Shown one piece after another: positions 56,950-64,000 of a stretch of DNA of 64,000 nucleotides (positions are counted from its first letter, which is position 1; every line of letters starts with the position of its first letter). The translations under genes and the position numbers were made by a program. The DNA is taken from the NCBI RefSeq assembly GCF_937903345.1, contig NZ_CALCZQ010000062.1:1-64000 (forward strand), read 5' to 3'. This DNA is from an uncultured Emticicia sp. Lineage in GTDB: Bacteria; Bacteroidota; Bacteroidia; Cytophagales; Spirosomataceae. The notes under the pieces were generated by a model. It worked only from the letters and a program-made list of their open reading frames with translations. It ran no database searches and had not been told where the DNA came from.

Positions 56950-58371
56950 ATGAAAAAATTAATCCTCGCTCTCTGTTTTTTGATTATGCAAAATGTTGTC
57001 AAAGCACAAGAAGTTTTTATGGCAAAACCTTATCTTCAAATCGGCAATAATCCTTCTTCCGAATCATTAAAACTACTTTGGCACACTGCTGATGAAGCAG
57101 CTAATTGGTCGGTCGAATTCCAAATTACTAAAAATGTTACTTGGACGAAATCTAGTAATATAAACTTTGTTCGGGTGGCGGTGGCAAATATTGCAGCTCA
57201 TAGAGTTTATCATGCCGAAATTAAAGGCCTAAATGCCGGAAGCACCTTTAATTATAGGGTGTTAAAAAACAATCAAATAGTATTTACATCTGAGGCAAAA
57301 TCACCAGTTTCTTCAAGTAAGCCTTATAGGTTCGTAGCTTTTGGTGATATTGGTGCCGAAACTACTGACCAAAAAAAATTGGCTCAACAAGCATATTTAG
57401 CAAATCCCGACTTTGTGGCTGTTACAGGTGATATTGTATATGAAAGAGGCTTAATTTCAGAGTATCGCTCTAAATTTTGGAACATATATAATGCAGAAAA
57501 AGTAGATACCGCAGGTTCACCATTGATGCGAAAAGTACCAATGATTGCTGCCGTTGGAAACCATGATACTGATACACGTGATTTGGATAAATTTCCAGAT
57601 GCACTTGCATATTTTTATTATTGGGAACAACCTTTGAATGGCCTTCAAGGTATAGAAGGCGATGCAATTACACCAAAACTGACGGCATCTTCTGCCAACC
57701 GAGAATCTTTTACAACAGCTGCAGGCGAGGCTTATTTGAAAATGGCAAATTATTCTTTTAATTATGGCAATGCCCACTGGACTGTCATTGACTCGAACCC
57801 TTATGTAGATTTTACCGATAAAAACTTGCAAGAATGGGTAGCCAACGATTTGGCAAAAGCAAAAGATGCTACTTGGCATTTTGTCATGTTTCACCATCCT
57901 GGCTTCAATTCAGCAATCGAACATTATGAGCAACAACATACAAGATTATTATCTCCAATTTTTGAAGCAGGTAAAGTTGATGTCGTTTTTAATGGTCATG
58001 TGCATAATTATCAAAGGTCTTTTCCGTTAAGTTTTAAGCCTTTTGGAAAAGGAACTTTGATGATAGGTGGAAAAGATAATAAAACTATAAGAGGAAGGGT
58101 TGTAAATGGACATTGGACACTTGATAAAAAGTTTGATGGAAAAAAATACACAAAGCCCAATGGAATCATTTATTTAATAACAGGTGCTGGCGGACAAGAA
58201 TTGTATAATCCAGAACAGCAAAAAGATATGGATTCATGGCAAAAATTTACAGCCAAGTTTATCTCTGAGGTTCACTCGCTTACAGTTGCAGATGTCAATG
58301 ATAAAATACTAACTATCAAACAATTAGATTCAAATGGAAAAATATTAGATTCATTTACAATTACTAAATAA
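56950..58371 (+). CDS. Purple-acid-phosphatase-like metallophosphoesterase
   Basis: This 473-residue protein has a signal peptide (ending NVVKAQ), an N-terminal fibronectin-like domain (about 25-120) as in purple acid phosphatases, and the full five-block metal motif: GDIG (132-135), GDIVY (160-164), GNHD (203-206), VMFHH (312-316) and GHVH (349-352), followed by NYQRS. These residues bind a pair of metals, usually iron with iron, zinc or manganese. It should remove phosphate from organic esters outside the cytoplasm. Its stop codon directly abuts the start of the next gene, so it heads an operon with the PepSY-like protein, the cytochrome c and the propeller. Confidence 0.88.
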   Translation: MKKLILALCFLIMQNVVKAQEVFMAKPYLQIGNNPSSESLKLLWHTADEAANWSVEFQITKNVTWTKSSNINFVRVAVANIAAHRVYHAEIKGLNAGSTFNYRVLKNNQIVFTSEAKSPVSSSKPYRFVAFGDIGAETTDQKKLAQQAYLANPDFVAVTGDIVYERGLISEYRSKFWNIYNAEKVDTAGSPLMRKVPMIAAVGNHDTDTRDLDKFPDALAYFYYWEQPLNGLQGIEGDAITPKLTASSANRESFTTAAGEAYLKMANYSFNYGNAHWTVIDSNPYVDFTDKNLQEWVANDLAKAKDATWHFVMFHHPGFNSAIEHYEQQHTRLLSPIFEAGKVDVVFNGHVHNYQRSFPLSFKPFGKGTLMIGGKDNKTIRGRVVNGHWTLDKKFDGKKYTKPNGIIYLITGAGGQELYNPEQQKDMDSWQKFTAKFISEVHSLTVADVNDKILTIKQLDSNGKILDSFTITK

Positions 58372-58920
58372 ATGAAAATTGAAAGTAGAAGCTTACACCG
58401 AGATTTAGGATATTTATATGTCGGATTGATAATTTCCTTTTCGATTTCAGGAATTTTACAAAACCATCGAGATGCTTGGAAACCAGAAAAATATAGTTCC
58501 GAAACTAAGCAAGTTTCTGTTCAATTGCCCCAAGATGAAAAAGAATTGACTGAAGATTTCGCTAAAAACTTAGGAGAAAAATTAGGTATAAAAGATAAAT
58601 TCAGACGCTCGACGGTCAAAAAAGGTGAGTTAAAAATTTCTTACGAAAAAAACGAAGTCGAAATTGATATTAAATCAGGAAAAGGAGAAATAGTAACTTA
58701 CAGTAATACCCCATTGATTAGTCAAATGCACTTGTTACACAAAAGCACCTCTAATTGGTGGATTTATTACTCTGATGTTTTCGGAATTGCTTTATTGACA
58801 ATTGCAATTACTGGCATGATGATGATAAAAAAAGGCAAATTTAGCTTCAAAGAAAGAGGCTGGAAATTGGCAGCGGCAGGAATCATATTTCCATTAGTCT
58901 TTCTATTGTTTATGTCGTAA
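58372..58920 (+). CDS. PepSY-type membrane protein
   Basis: This 182-residue protein starts right after the phosphatase stop codon. It has a membrane segment at the start (LGYLYVGLIISFSISGIL), a periplasmic part that resembles a PepSY domain (KGELKISYEKNEVEIDIK and GEIVTYSNT), then LISQMHLLHKSTSNWW and a second membrane segment (FGIALLTIAITGMMMI), and a third at the C-terminus. The HxxxH/HLLHK pattern is typical of PepSY-associated membrane proteins linked to iron-siderophore reduction. This suggests electron transfer across the inner membrane; its partner may be the cytochrome c encoded next. Confidence 0.75.
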   Translation: MKIESRSLHRDLGYLYVGLIISFSISGILQNHRDAWKPEKYSSETKQVSVQLPQDEKELTEDFAKNLGEKLGIKDKFRRSTVKKGELKISYEKNEVEIDIKSGKGEIVTYSNTPLISQMHLLHKSTSNWWIYYSDVFGIALLTIAITGMMMIKKGKFSFKERGWKLAAAGIIFPLVFLLFMS

Positions 58921-58930
58921 ATTTATACGG

Positions 58931-59296
58931 ATGAAATTCAAAAAAATCTTGCTAGCCATAATGTTAGCATTTTTCATAATAAGTTGTGGAAAACAATCCG
59001 AAATCACAGCTAATAACTGTAACGCTAATACAAATCGAGAAATTAGTTTTAGTAAAGAAATTATACCATTGGTTTCAAAAAATTGTCTTCAATGCCATGA
59101 TACCAAAAATCATTCTGATGGGCTCGTTTTTGAAAAATACGAACAAATAGTACTAAGTGCTAAAAGTGGCGAATTTTATGATTCAGTAATCTCGATTAAT
59201 GGCTATGCACCCAAAATGCCCAAAGGAGGCAAACTTACCGATTGCGAAACCAATCTCATAAAATTTTGGATCCAACAGGGTTTTAAAAATAACTAA
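58931..59296 (+). CDS. Cytochrome c-type lipoprotein
   Basis: This 121-residue protein has a lipoprotein signal (lipobox FIISC, Cys at about 19). It contains one haem-binding motif, NCLQCHD (CxxCH), after FSKEIIPLVSK, and a late candidate axial Met in APKMPKGGKLTDCE. It ends IKFWIQQGFKNN, as in small planctomycete-type cytochrome c domains. It should be anchored in the membrane on the periplasmic side and carry one electron. It follows the PepSY-type gene by 10 bases. Confidence 0.82.
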   Translation: MKFKKILLAIMLAFFIISCGKQSEITANNCNANTNREISFSKEIIPLVSKNCLQCHDTKNHSDGLVFEKYEQIVLSAKSGEFYDSVISINGYAPKMPKGGKLTDCETNLIKFWIQQGFKNN

Positions 59297-59324
59297 TTTA
59301 TCATATAAACAAAACGTTCAAATC

Positions 59325-60317
59325 ATGCGAAATATACTTCTAATTGCACTCATTTTAGGTCTGTCAAATGCTCAAGCACAAAGCTATCAGTTCATCAAAA
59401 AAATCAATTTAACTGGTGATGGCAAATGGGATTATTTAAAAATAGATGCCCAGAAAAACCGCCTTTTTGTTTCGCATCAAGACCGAGTAAATGTTGTTGA
59501 TACTAAAAATGATATTCAAATAGGCGAAATTACAGGTTTAAATGGTGTTCATGGCATCGCTTTGGCAATAGATTTGAAAAAAGGTTATATCACAAATGGT
59601 GGAGATAATACCATTACAATTTTTGATTATAATACTTTAAAAGTTATTAAAACATTAAACGTTGCTGGGAAAAAAGCCGATGCAATTATGTTTGATAAAT
59701 TTTCTAACAAAGTATTTGTTTTTAATAATGGTAGTGGAAATGCAGTTGTTATTAATGCTAAAACCGACGAAGTAGTAGGTTTAATCGAATTAGGTGGAGC
59801 TCCCGAATTTGCAGTTTCTGATGAAAAAGGAATGGTTTATAATAATAATGAAGATACGCAAGAAATTACAGTAATTGATGCTAAAACAAATAAAGTAAAA
59901 GCACGTTATTCACTTTTACCAAACGAAGTTCCGACGGGATTGGCAATGGATATTGCTAATAATCGTTTATTTTCTGTTTGCAGAAAAACTAAAACATTGG
60001 TTGTATTGGATGCTGCAAATGGTAAAATAATCGAAACATTGCCAATTGGCGGTGGTGTTGATGCCGTGGTTTACGATAAAGCATTAAAAATGATTTTTGT
60101 CTCAAATGGTGAAGGTAACGTTACGATTGTAAAGCAAGAAACTGCTGATAAATATGACGTTGTTCAAACGCTACAAACTAAATCAGGTTGTAAAACGATG
60201 GTTCATAGTGACAAAACTCATCAAATTTACCTAAGCGGTGCCGATTATAAAGAAGGAACAAAAGATGTAATGCCAAATACTTTTGGCGTAATGGTTTATG
60301 GCATTGCTGGAAAATAA
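59325..60317 (+). CDS. YncE-like beta-propeller protein
   Basis: This 330-residue protein has a signal peptide (ending SNAQAQS). It is a YncE/YVTN-type propeller throughout (for example GYITNGGDNTITIFDYNT, AEFAVSDEKG-like and LFSVCRKTKTLVVLDAANG). It lacks the phosphoesterase half of the three fusions in this cluster. It closes the phosphatase operon, 28 bases after the cytochrome gene. Propellers of this type bind ligands or metals; the specific role is unknown. Confidence 0.82.
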   Translation: MRNILLIALILGLSNAQAQSYQFIKKINLTGDGKWDYLKIDAQKNRLFVSHQDRVNVVDTKNDIQIGEITGLNGVHGIALAIDLKKGYITNGGDNTITIFDYNTLKVIKTLNVAGKKADAIMFDKFSNKVFVFNNGSGNAVVINAKTDEVVGLIELGGAPEFAVSDEKGMVYNNNEDTQEITVIDAKTNKVKARYSLLPNEVPTGLAMDIANNRLFSVCRKTKTLVVLDAANGKIIETLPIGGGVDAVVYDKALKMIFVSNGEGNVTIVKQETADKYDVVQTLQTKSGCKTMVHSDKTHQIYLSGADYKEGTKDVMPNTFGVMVYGIAGK

Positions 60318-60334
60318 AGCTTAGTACCTAAGCT
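60318..60334 (+). terminator. Small hairpin after the propeller gene
   Basis: Seven-base arms AGCTTAG and CTAAGCT with a 3-base loop lie directly after the stop codon. There is no T run. It is short and may be without function. Confidence 0.25.
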
Positions 60335-60424
60335 ATTGATTCAAAAATATCAAGATTTATTCAAAATCGAAACTTCAATTTGCAAATTTTAAATTAAGTT
60401 GTCGAGTAATAGTGTGCGATTGTC

Positions 60425-60460
60425 GATTCTTTGTGGGGTACGCAAACATTGCAAAGAATC
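60425..60460 (+). promoter_or_regulatory. Inverted repeat before the outer-membrane receptor gene
   Basis: Perfect 9-base arms GATTCTTTG and CAAAGAATC are spaced by 18 bases and end 7 bases before a likely -7 box. The layout fits a regulator binding over the -33 region. Confidence 0.45.
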
Positions 60461-60467
60461 TTACAAT

Positions 60468-60475
60468 TACATTTG
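60468..60475 (+). promoter_or_regulatory. Likely -7 box of the receptor gene at 60497
   Basis: TACATTTG fits TAnnTTTG and lies 21 bases before the start codon. Only a partial -33 box (TTG at 60449-60451) is found upstream. Confidence 0.35.
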
Positions 60476-60496
60476 TAGCATACATAACAAAGAAAC

Positions 60497-62932
60497 ATGA
60501 GAATTTTATTATTTGCCTTTTGTTCGCTACTTTATAGTTTTCAGCTAAATGCCCAAAATAATATCAGTGGAAAAGTCATTGATGTAACAACTAAAGAACC
60601 ACTTCCTTTTGCCTCTATTTTTGTATCTCAGGCCAAAATCGGTAATGATTCTTTAAAAATTGGGACAAGTACAAACGATAAAGGCGAATTTACGATTCAA
60701 AATCTTAATATTGGTAATGCAAAAATTAGCATTTCGTTTATAGGTTATTTGAAAATAGAAAGAAAAATACGTATTCCCGAAGATAATAATTTGGGTATAA
60801 TTGCTCTACAACCCGAAACTAGTTTATTAAAAGAGGTAAGTGTAAAAGCTCAGAAAAATACTGCTTCACTGAATTTAGATAAAAGGGTTTTTAATGTTTC
60901 TGATGGCATAACGACTATTGGTGGTACTGCCGAAAATTTATTACGAAACATTCCATCTCTTTCAATTGATGCTAGTGGAAGTGCAGTTCTACGCAATTCT
61001 TCAGCGACGATTTATATCAATGGTAAACCTACACAATTAAGTTTGGCACAAATTCCTGCTAATCAAATTGAGTCAGTCGAAGTAATTTCTAACCCTTCTG
61101 CCAAATACGAAGCAGCAGCAACGGGCGGAATCGTAAACTTAGTTTTGAAGAAAAATCGTGTAGCGGGGTATAATGGAACTGTAAGTGCAGGTTTAGGAAA
61201 TGCTGGACGTTTTGATGGCATGGTGAACATTGAGATGAACACGGGTAAGTGGAGTGTTTCAGGTATTTATAATGCCAATGCCACTCAGAATATTTTAGAT
61301 AATTATGCTTACAGAACTAATTATAATGCAAATAGTGCAATTTCAAGCTATTTTAATCAAAATACTGGAATAAAACTCAATAATGTCTTTCATAACAGTA
61401 GAATATCTGCCGACTATAACTTTAATAAAAACAACACGATTTCGGTGGCAGGAATTTATGTATTGGGTAAGTTTAATAGTATAACCAATCAAACTTACGA
61501 AAATTTTGACGCAAGCCATATCCAAACTACCTATGGCAGTAGAAATACAAGTCCAAACAATACTTTTAATAATAAAGGAATAGAACTTGATTGGAAACAT
61601 AGCTTTGCCCAAAAAGGACGAAAACTCAGTTTTACTTCAGGTTTTAATCACAATAATGTTTCAAATGCAGCCGACTGGTTAACAACTTCGCTCAATGCGG
61701 ATGGATCAAATCAAACTGGGTCGCCCGAAAAAGATAAAATTGCAGGTAGTACAATTGGCAACCAATTAGTAACACAGCTAGATTATACCCACCCAATCAA
61801 TGACTCGACCAAATGGGAGTTGGGTTTACGTAGTTTGACATATATCAGAGACCAGCAGTATTTTTTCAATCAGTTACAAGAACCTACCAATAGTTATAAA
61901 TTATTACCGGATTATTCTCAAAATGCACGAATTACCGAAACAGTGAATGCTTTTTATGCTCTTTATACAACCCGTCTGAAACATAATTTTAGTTTACAAG
62001 CGGGTTTACGTATCGAACAATCAAGTTTAAAAGGGGTTTCAAGATTTGAACCAGCTTCAACCTTTGGCTATTTTTATCCGTCATCAAATGGTAAAAATTT
62101 CATAAAATCATTATTCCCTTCATTTGCGTTAAGTAAAAAGTTAAGCGAAGAATCGGAAATTGGAATCAATTTAAGTAGAAAAATTGGCCGCCCAGGTTGG
62201 AGACAAATCTTTATCGGCATCCAATCAAGTGATAAACAAAATATTACGATTGGAAATCCAGCTTTACAGCCTGAGTTTGTTAATACTGCCGAACTTAATT
62301 ATAATAAATCTTTCGGTAAAACTAATTGGCTATCGGCGGCTTATTATATTTATGAAGACAATACCATTAAGCCCTTTATTCAACCGTCAACCACCGACCC
62401 ATCTATTTTAGTAACCACATTTACCAACGTAAAAGTTGATATTCAAGGTGGCTTCGAGAACACTTTGACCTTTTATTTGGTCAAAAACCTTTCGGTACTA
62501 GCCAGTTTAAATGTTTTTAATTTTACATTACAAACAGATACCTATTCAAAAAGCCTTTGGACTTCTCGCTCGAAACTGAACTTAACCTATAAATTTAAAG
62601 GAAATGTAACTGCTCAATTAAGTGGAAGTTATGACACGAAATCGCCAAGTTTACAGGGCTATCGTGGAGCAATTTGTGCGGCAGATTTTGCCGTTCGTAA
62701 ATCATTTTGGAACAATAAAGGAAGTTTGGCATTTACTGTCAATGATATTTTCAATTCAAGAAAACAGATTTCGATTTACGACCAACCAAGTGCCTATCAA
62801 GAATCGATGACTCGCCGTGAAGTTCGTTTTTATAAACTCACACTTCAACTTCCACTTAACCGAAAAAGTACATCAACGGTTAAAAAGAAGAACACCAATT
62901 CAACACGCCCTGAAGTTGACTTTAGTAATTAA
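60497..62932 (+). CDS. TonB-dependent receptor of the beta-barrel family 3 type
   Basis: This 811-residue protein has a signal peptide (ending QLNAQ). A carboxypeptidase-regulatory-like domain (SGKVIDVTTKEPLPFASIFV) is followed by KEVSVKAQKNTASLNLDK, a plug with GTAENLLRNIPSLSIDASG and IYINGKPTQLSLAQIP, VEVISNPSAKYEAAATGG, and the outer-membrane beta-barrel domain typical of PF14905. It ends with a basic tail (KSTSTVKKKNTNSTRPEVDF). This class is large and of varied substrate. It has its own promoter-like region and operator candidate, so it seems to be controlled separately from the phosphatase operon. Confidence 0.86.
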   Translation: MRILLFAFCSLLYSFQLNAQNNISGKVIDVTTKEPLPFASIFVSQAKIGNDSLKIGTSTNDKGEFTIQNLNIGNAKISISFIGYLKIERKIRIPEDNNLGIIALQPETSLLKEVSVKAQKNTASLNLDKRVFNVSDGITTIGGTAENLLRNIPSLSIDASGSAVLRNSSATIYINGKPTQLSLAQIPANQIESVEVISNPSAKYEAAATGGIVNLVLKKNRVAGYNGTVSAGLGNAGRFDGMVNIEMNTGKWSVSGIYNANATQNILDNYAYRTNYNANSAISSYFNQNTGIKLNNVFHNSRISADYNFNKNNTISVAGIYVLGKFNSITNQTYENFDASHIQTTYGSRNTSPNNTFNNKGIELDWKHSFAQKGRKLSFTSGFNHNNVSNAADWLTTSLNADGSNQTGSPEKDKIAGSTIGNQLVTQLDYTHPINDSTKWELGLRSLTYIRDQQYFFNQLQEPTNSYKLLPDYSQNARITETVNAFYALYTTRLKHNFSLQAGLRIEQSSLKGVSRFEPASTFGYFYPSSNGKNFIKSLFPSFALSKKLSEESEIGINLSRKIGRPGWRQIFIGIQSSDKQNITIGNPALQPEFVNTAELNYNKSFGKTNWLSAAYYIYEDNTIKPFIQPSTTDPSILVTTFTNVKVDIQGGFENTLTFYLVKNLSVLASLNVFNFTLQTDTYSKSLWTSRSKLNLTYKFKGNVTAQLSGSYDTKSPSLQGYRGAICAADFAVRKSFWNNKGSLAFTVNDIFNSRKQISIYDQPSAYQESMTRREVRFYKLTLQLPLNRKSTSTVKKKNTNSTRPEVDFSN

Positions 62933-63262
62933 TTGATTTAAAGATGATTTTACTCATCAAAACTTTATTCATAGAAATTCTTGTATTCAGTCCAAAAAGC
63001 CATACACTTCTTCATCAATTAGTTTGGTAAAATATTTAGCTGATAGTTAGTTTATTTAATTTTTACTATTCAATTCGTTGTCAAATATCATTAACATAGA
63101 TATTTATATCGAACTTAATTTTATAACCGCTTCCATTGTATTAATTCTTAGACTCAAGAAAAAAAATTAAAATTAAATATAAAGCCGATTGAAAAGCCTT
63201 TCAAAATCTATAATGTACCCCGAAATTTAGACAAACAGGATAATTTAATGATCACTATATAA
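62933..63262. other. Intergenic region before the phosphoesterase remnant
   Basis: No gene is recognised in these 330 bases. It is where the missing part of the fourth phosphoesterase gene would have been, but no further similarity to that family can be read in any frame. Confidence 0.35.
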
Positions 63263-63580
63263 ATTTTTGGGTATATTATTTGTCCATCGAACGTTATTAA
63301 TTCCACTGCTTTGTCAATGTTTGATTGTTTTAGCAAAACGCCTAATTTTTCTTTTAGATTCAAGCACCAGAAAAACCTAATTCCACCTGATGAAATGAAT
63401 CCTATCAGAACAAAACTGTCAGGATCGACCCTCAAGTTTCATGACCAATCAATAGTATATACCTTCCAACAAATTGACAAAGGAGATGATGATTTATTGA
63501 ATAAAATTCTGTGGTTTTCTGTAAAAGGAAAAAAGAAATATCCTGCAAAATTGACGGGTGAGGAAAATGAAATAGATTAA
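63263..63580 (+). pseudogene. 3' remnant of a fourth YncE/phosphoesterase fusion
   Basis: The frame from 63263, just after a stop codon, to the stop at 63580 aligns with the C-terminal end of the phosphoesterase fusions: STALSMFDCFSKTPN matches AATPMWRSFSKTPN of copy 2, and DDLLNKILWFSVKGKKK matches the ends NLFNEILWKGIKGE and FSQIVWQSVKGLKS. The propeller and all catalytic motifs are absent. A 89-residue frame from a TTG at 63311 could be read but would lack any active site. I infer a deletion remnant. Confidence 0.7.
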
Positions 63581-63662
63581 TAAATCATGATTTGATAATT
63601 TAATAATATTAAAATAATTTGGGATTTATTAAAAAAATGTATTTTCGAAAAAAAAACAATTT

Positions 63663-64000
63663 ATGAAATTTCAATTAATATTTTTATTTCTTTTGCCATT
63701 TTTTCTTAGAGCTCAAACATCAACCGACTCTACCAAAACTATAGAATTACCAACATTCTTTATAAAAGAAACTAAGCCAACATTCCAAACTACTTCTAGA
63801 AATATAATTTCTATGACGCAATCAGAAATGAAAGAAACAGGTGGTGGCACACTTTCTGATGCAATTTCTAGATTGCCTGGAATAAGCCAACTTACTACGG
63901 GAGGCATTTCTAAACCAGTCATAAGAGGGCTTTATGGAAACCGATTACAAGTAAATATTGCTGGCTTAAGACTAGAAGACCAACAATGGGAAGATGAACA
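63663..64000 (+). CDS. TonB-dependent receptor, 5' part (cut by window end)
   Basis: The ATG at 63663 opens a frame with no stop before the window ends; 112 codons are visible. It has a signal peptide (LPFFLRAQ) and then a TonB-box region (IELPTFFIKETKPTFQT) and a plug start (GTLSDAISRLPGISQLTTGG and PVIRGLYGNRLQVNIAGL). This pattern resembles the zinc, copper or siderophore receptor branch. It follows the phosphoesterase remnant by 82 bases, repeating the cluster's phosphoesterase-receptor pairing. Confidence 0.82.
   Translation, partial: MKFQLIFLFLLPFFLRAQTSTDSTKTIELPTFFIKETKPTFQTTSRNIISMTQSEMKETGGGTLSDAISRLPGISQLTTGGISKPVIRGLYGNRLQVNIAGLRLEDQQWEDE

Overview
The window looks like a chromosomal segment of an AT-rich Bacteroidota bacterium, most likely of the Cytophagales. 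The evidence is SusC/SusD-type pairs, many TonB-dependent receptors with carboxypeptidase-regulatory-like N-terminal domains, proteins ending in a type IX secretion (T9SS) sorting domain, a stand-alone LytTR regulator, DUF1800/DUF1501 neighbours, and promoters of the Bacteroidota TTTG/TAnnTTTG type. I see no tRNA, rRNA, CRISPR array, insertion sequence or phage gene block.

Region 1 (1-14 kb) is an accessory region with duplicated and decaying parts. A LytTR regulator (131-451, minus) and a membrane-anchored helix-turn-helix-like protein (910-2349, minus) have second copies at 11629-11928 (LytTR, broken by two stop codons) and 9619-11019 (intact). The two membrane-protein genes share a 399-bp identical block inside otherwise diverged sequence. 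The broken LytTR copy overlaps an intact exported repeat protein with an S74-type chaperone end (11925-13553). The intact LytTR copy runs into what looks like the decayed start of the same kind of gene. Five copies of a regulatory-looking element, carrying one to seven 11-bp direct repeats, lie upstream of these genes. Between the two sets are a WYL-domain regulator with a palindrome at its start and a DUF1800/DUF1501/lipoprotein operon.

Region 2 (14-33 kb) codes almost entirely for exported proteins. There are two large T9SS-type secreted proteins (14055-16694 and 19386-22382). The second heads a same-strand run of six genes: a MORN-like protein, a TolB-like propeller lipoprotein, a proline-rich protein, an OmpA-family protein and a WG-repeat protein follow it. 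Two FG-GAP/VCBS propeller lipoproteins come next. About 2.2 kb of this region (18167-19385 and 32218-33193) has no convincing gene.

Region 3 (33.9-64 kb) is a long plus-strand cluster that looks like an outer-membrane uptake system coupled to phosphoester hydrolysis. Its order is SusC, SusD, YncE-propeller/phosphoesterase 1, Oar-like receptor, phosphoesterase 2, TonB receptor, phosphoesterase 3, TonB receptor, beta-helix lipoprotein, purple-acid-phosphatase-like enzyme, PepSY-like membrane protein, cytochrome c lipoprotein, YncE-like propeller, TonB receptor, the 3' remnant of a fourth phosphoesterase, and the start of another TonB receptor. Each phosphoesterase sits beside a receptor and most units are separated by strong hairpins. 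The simplest reading is a locus that releases phosphate (or the organic part) from several phosphoesters at the cell surface and imports the product; the substrates cannot be read from sequence.

A dispersed repeat of about 50-110 bp occurs four times in regions 1 and 2, each time downstream of a gene and in that gene's orientation.
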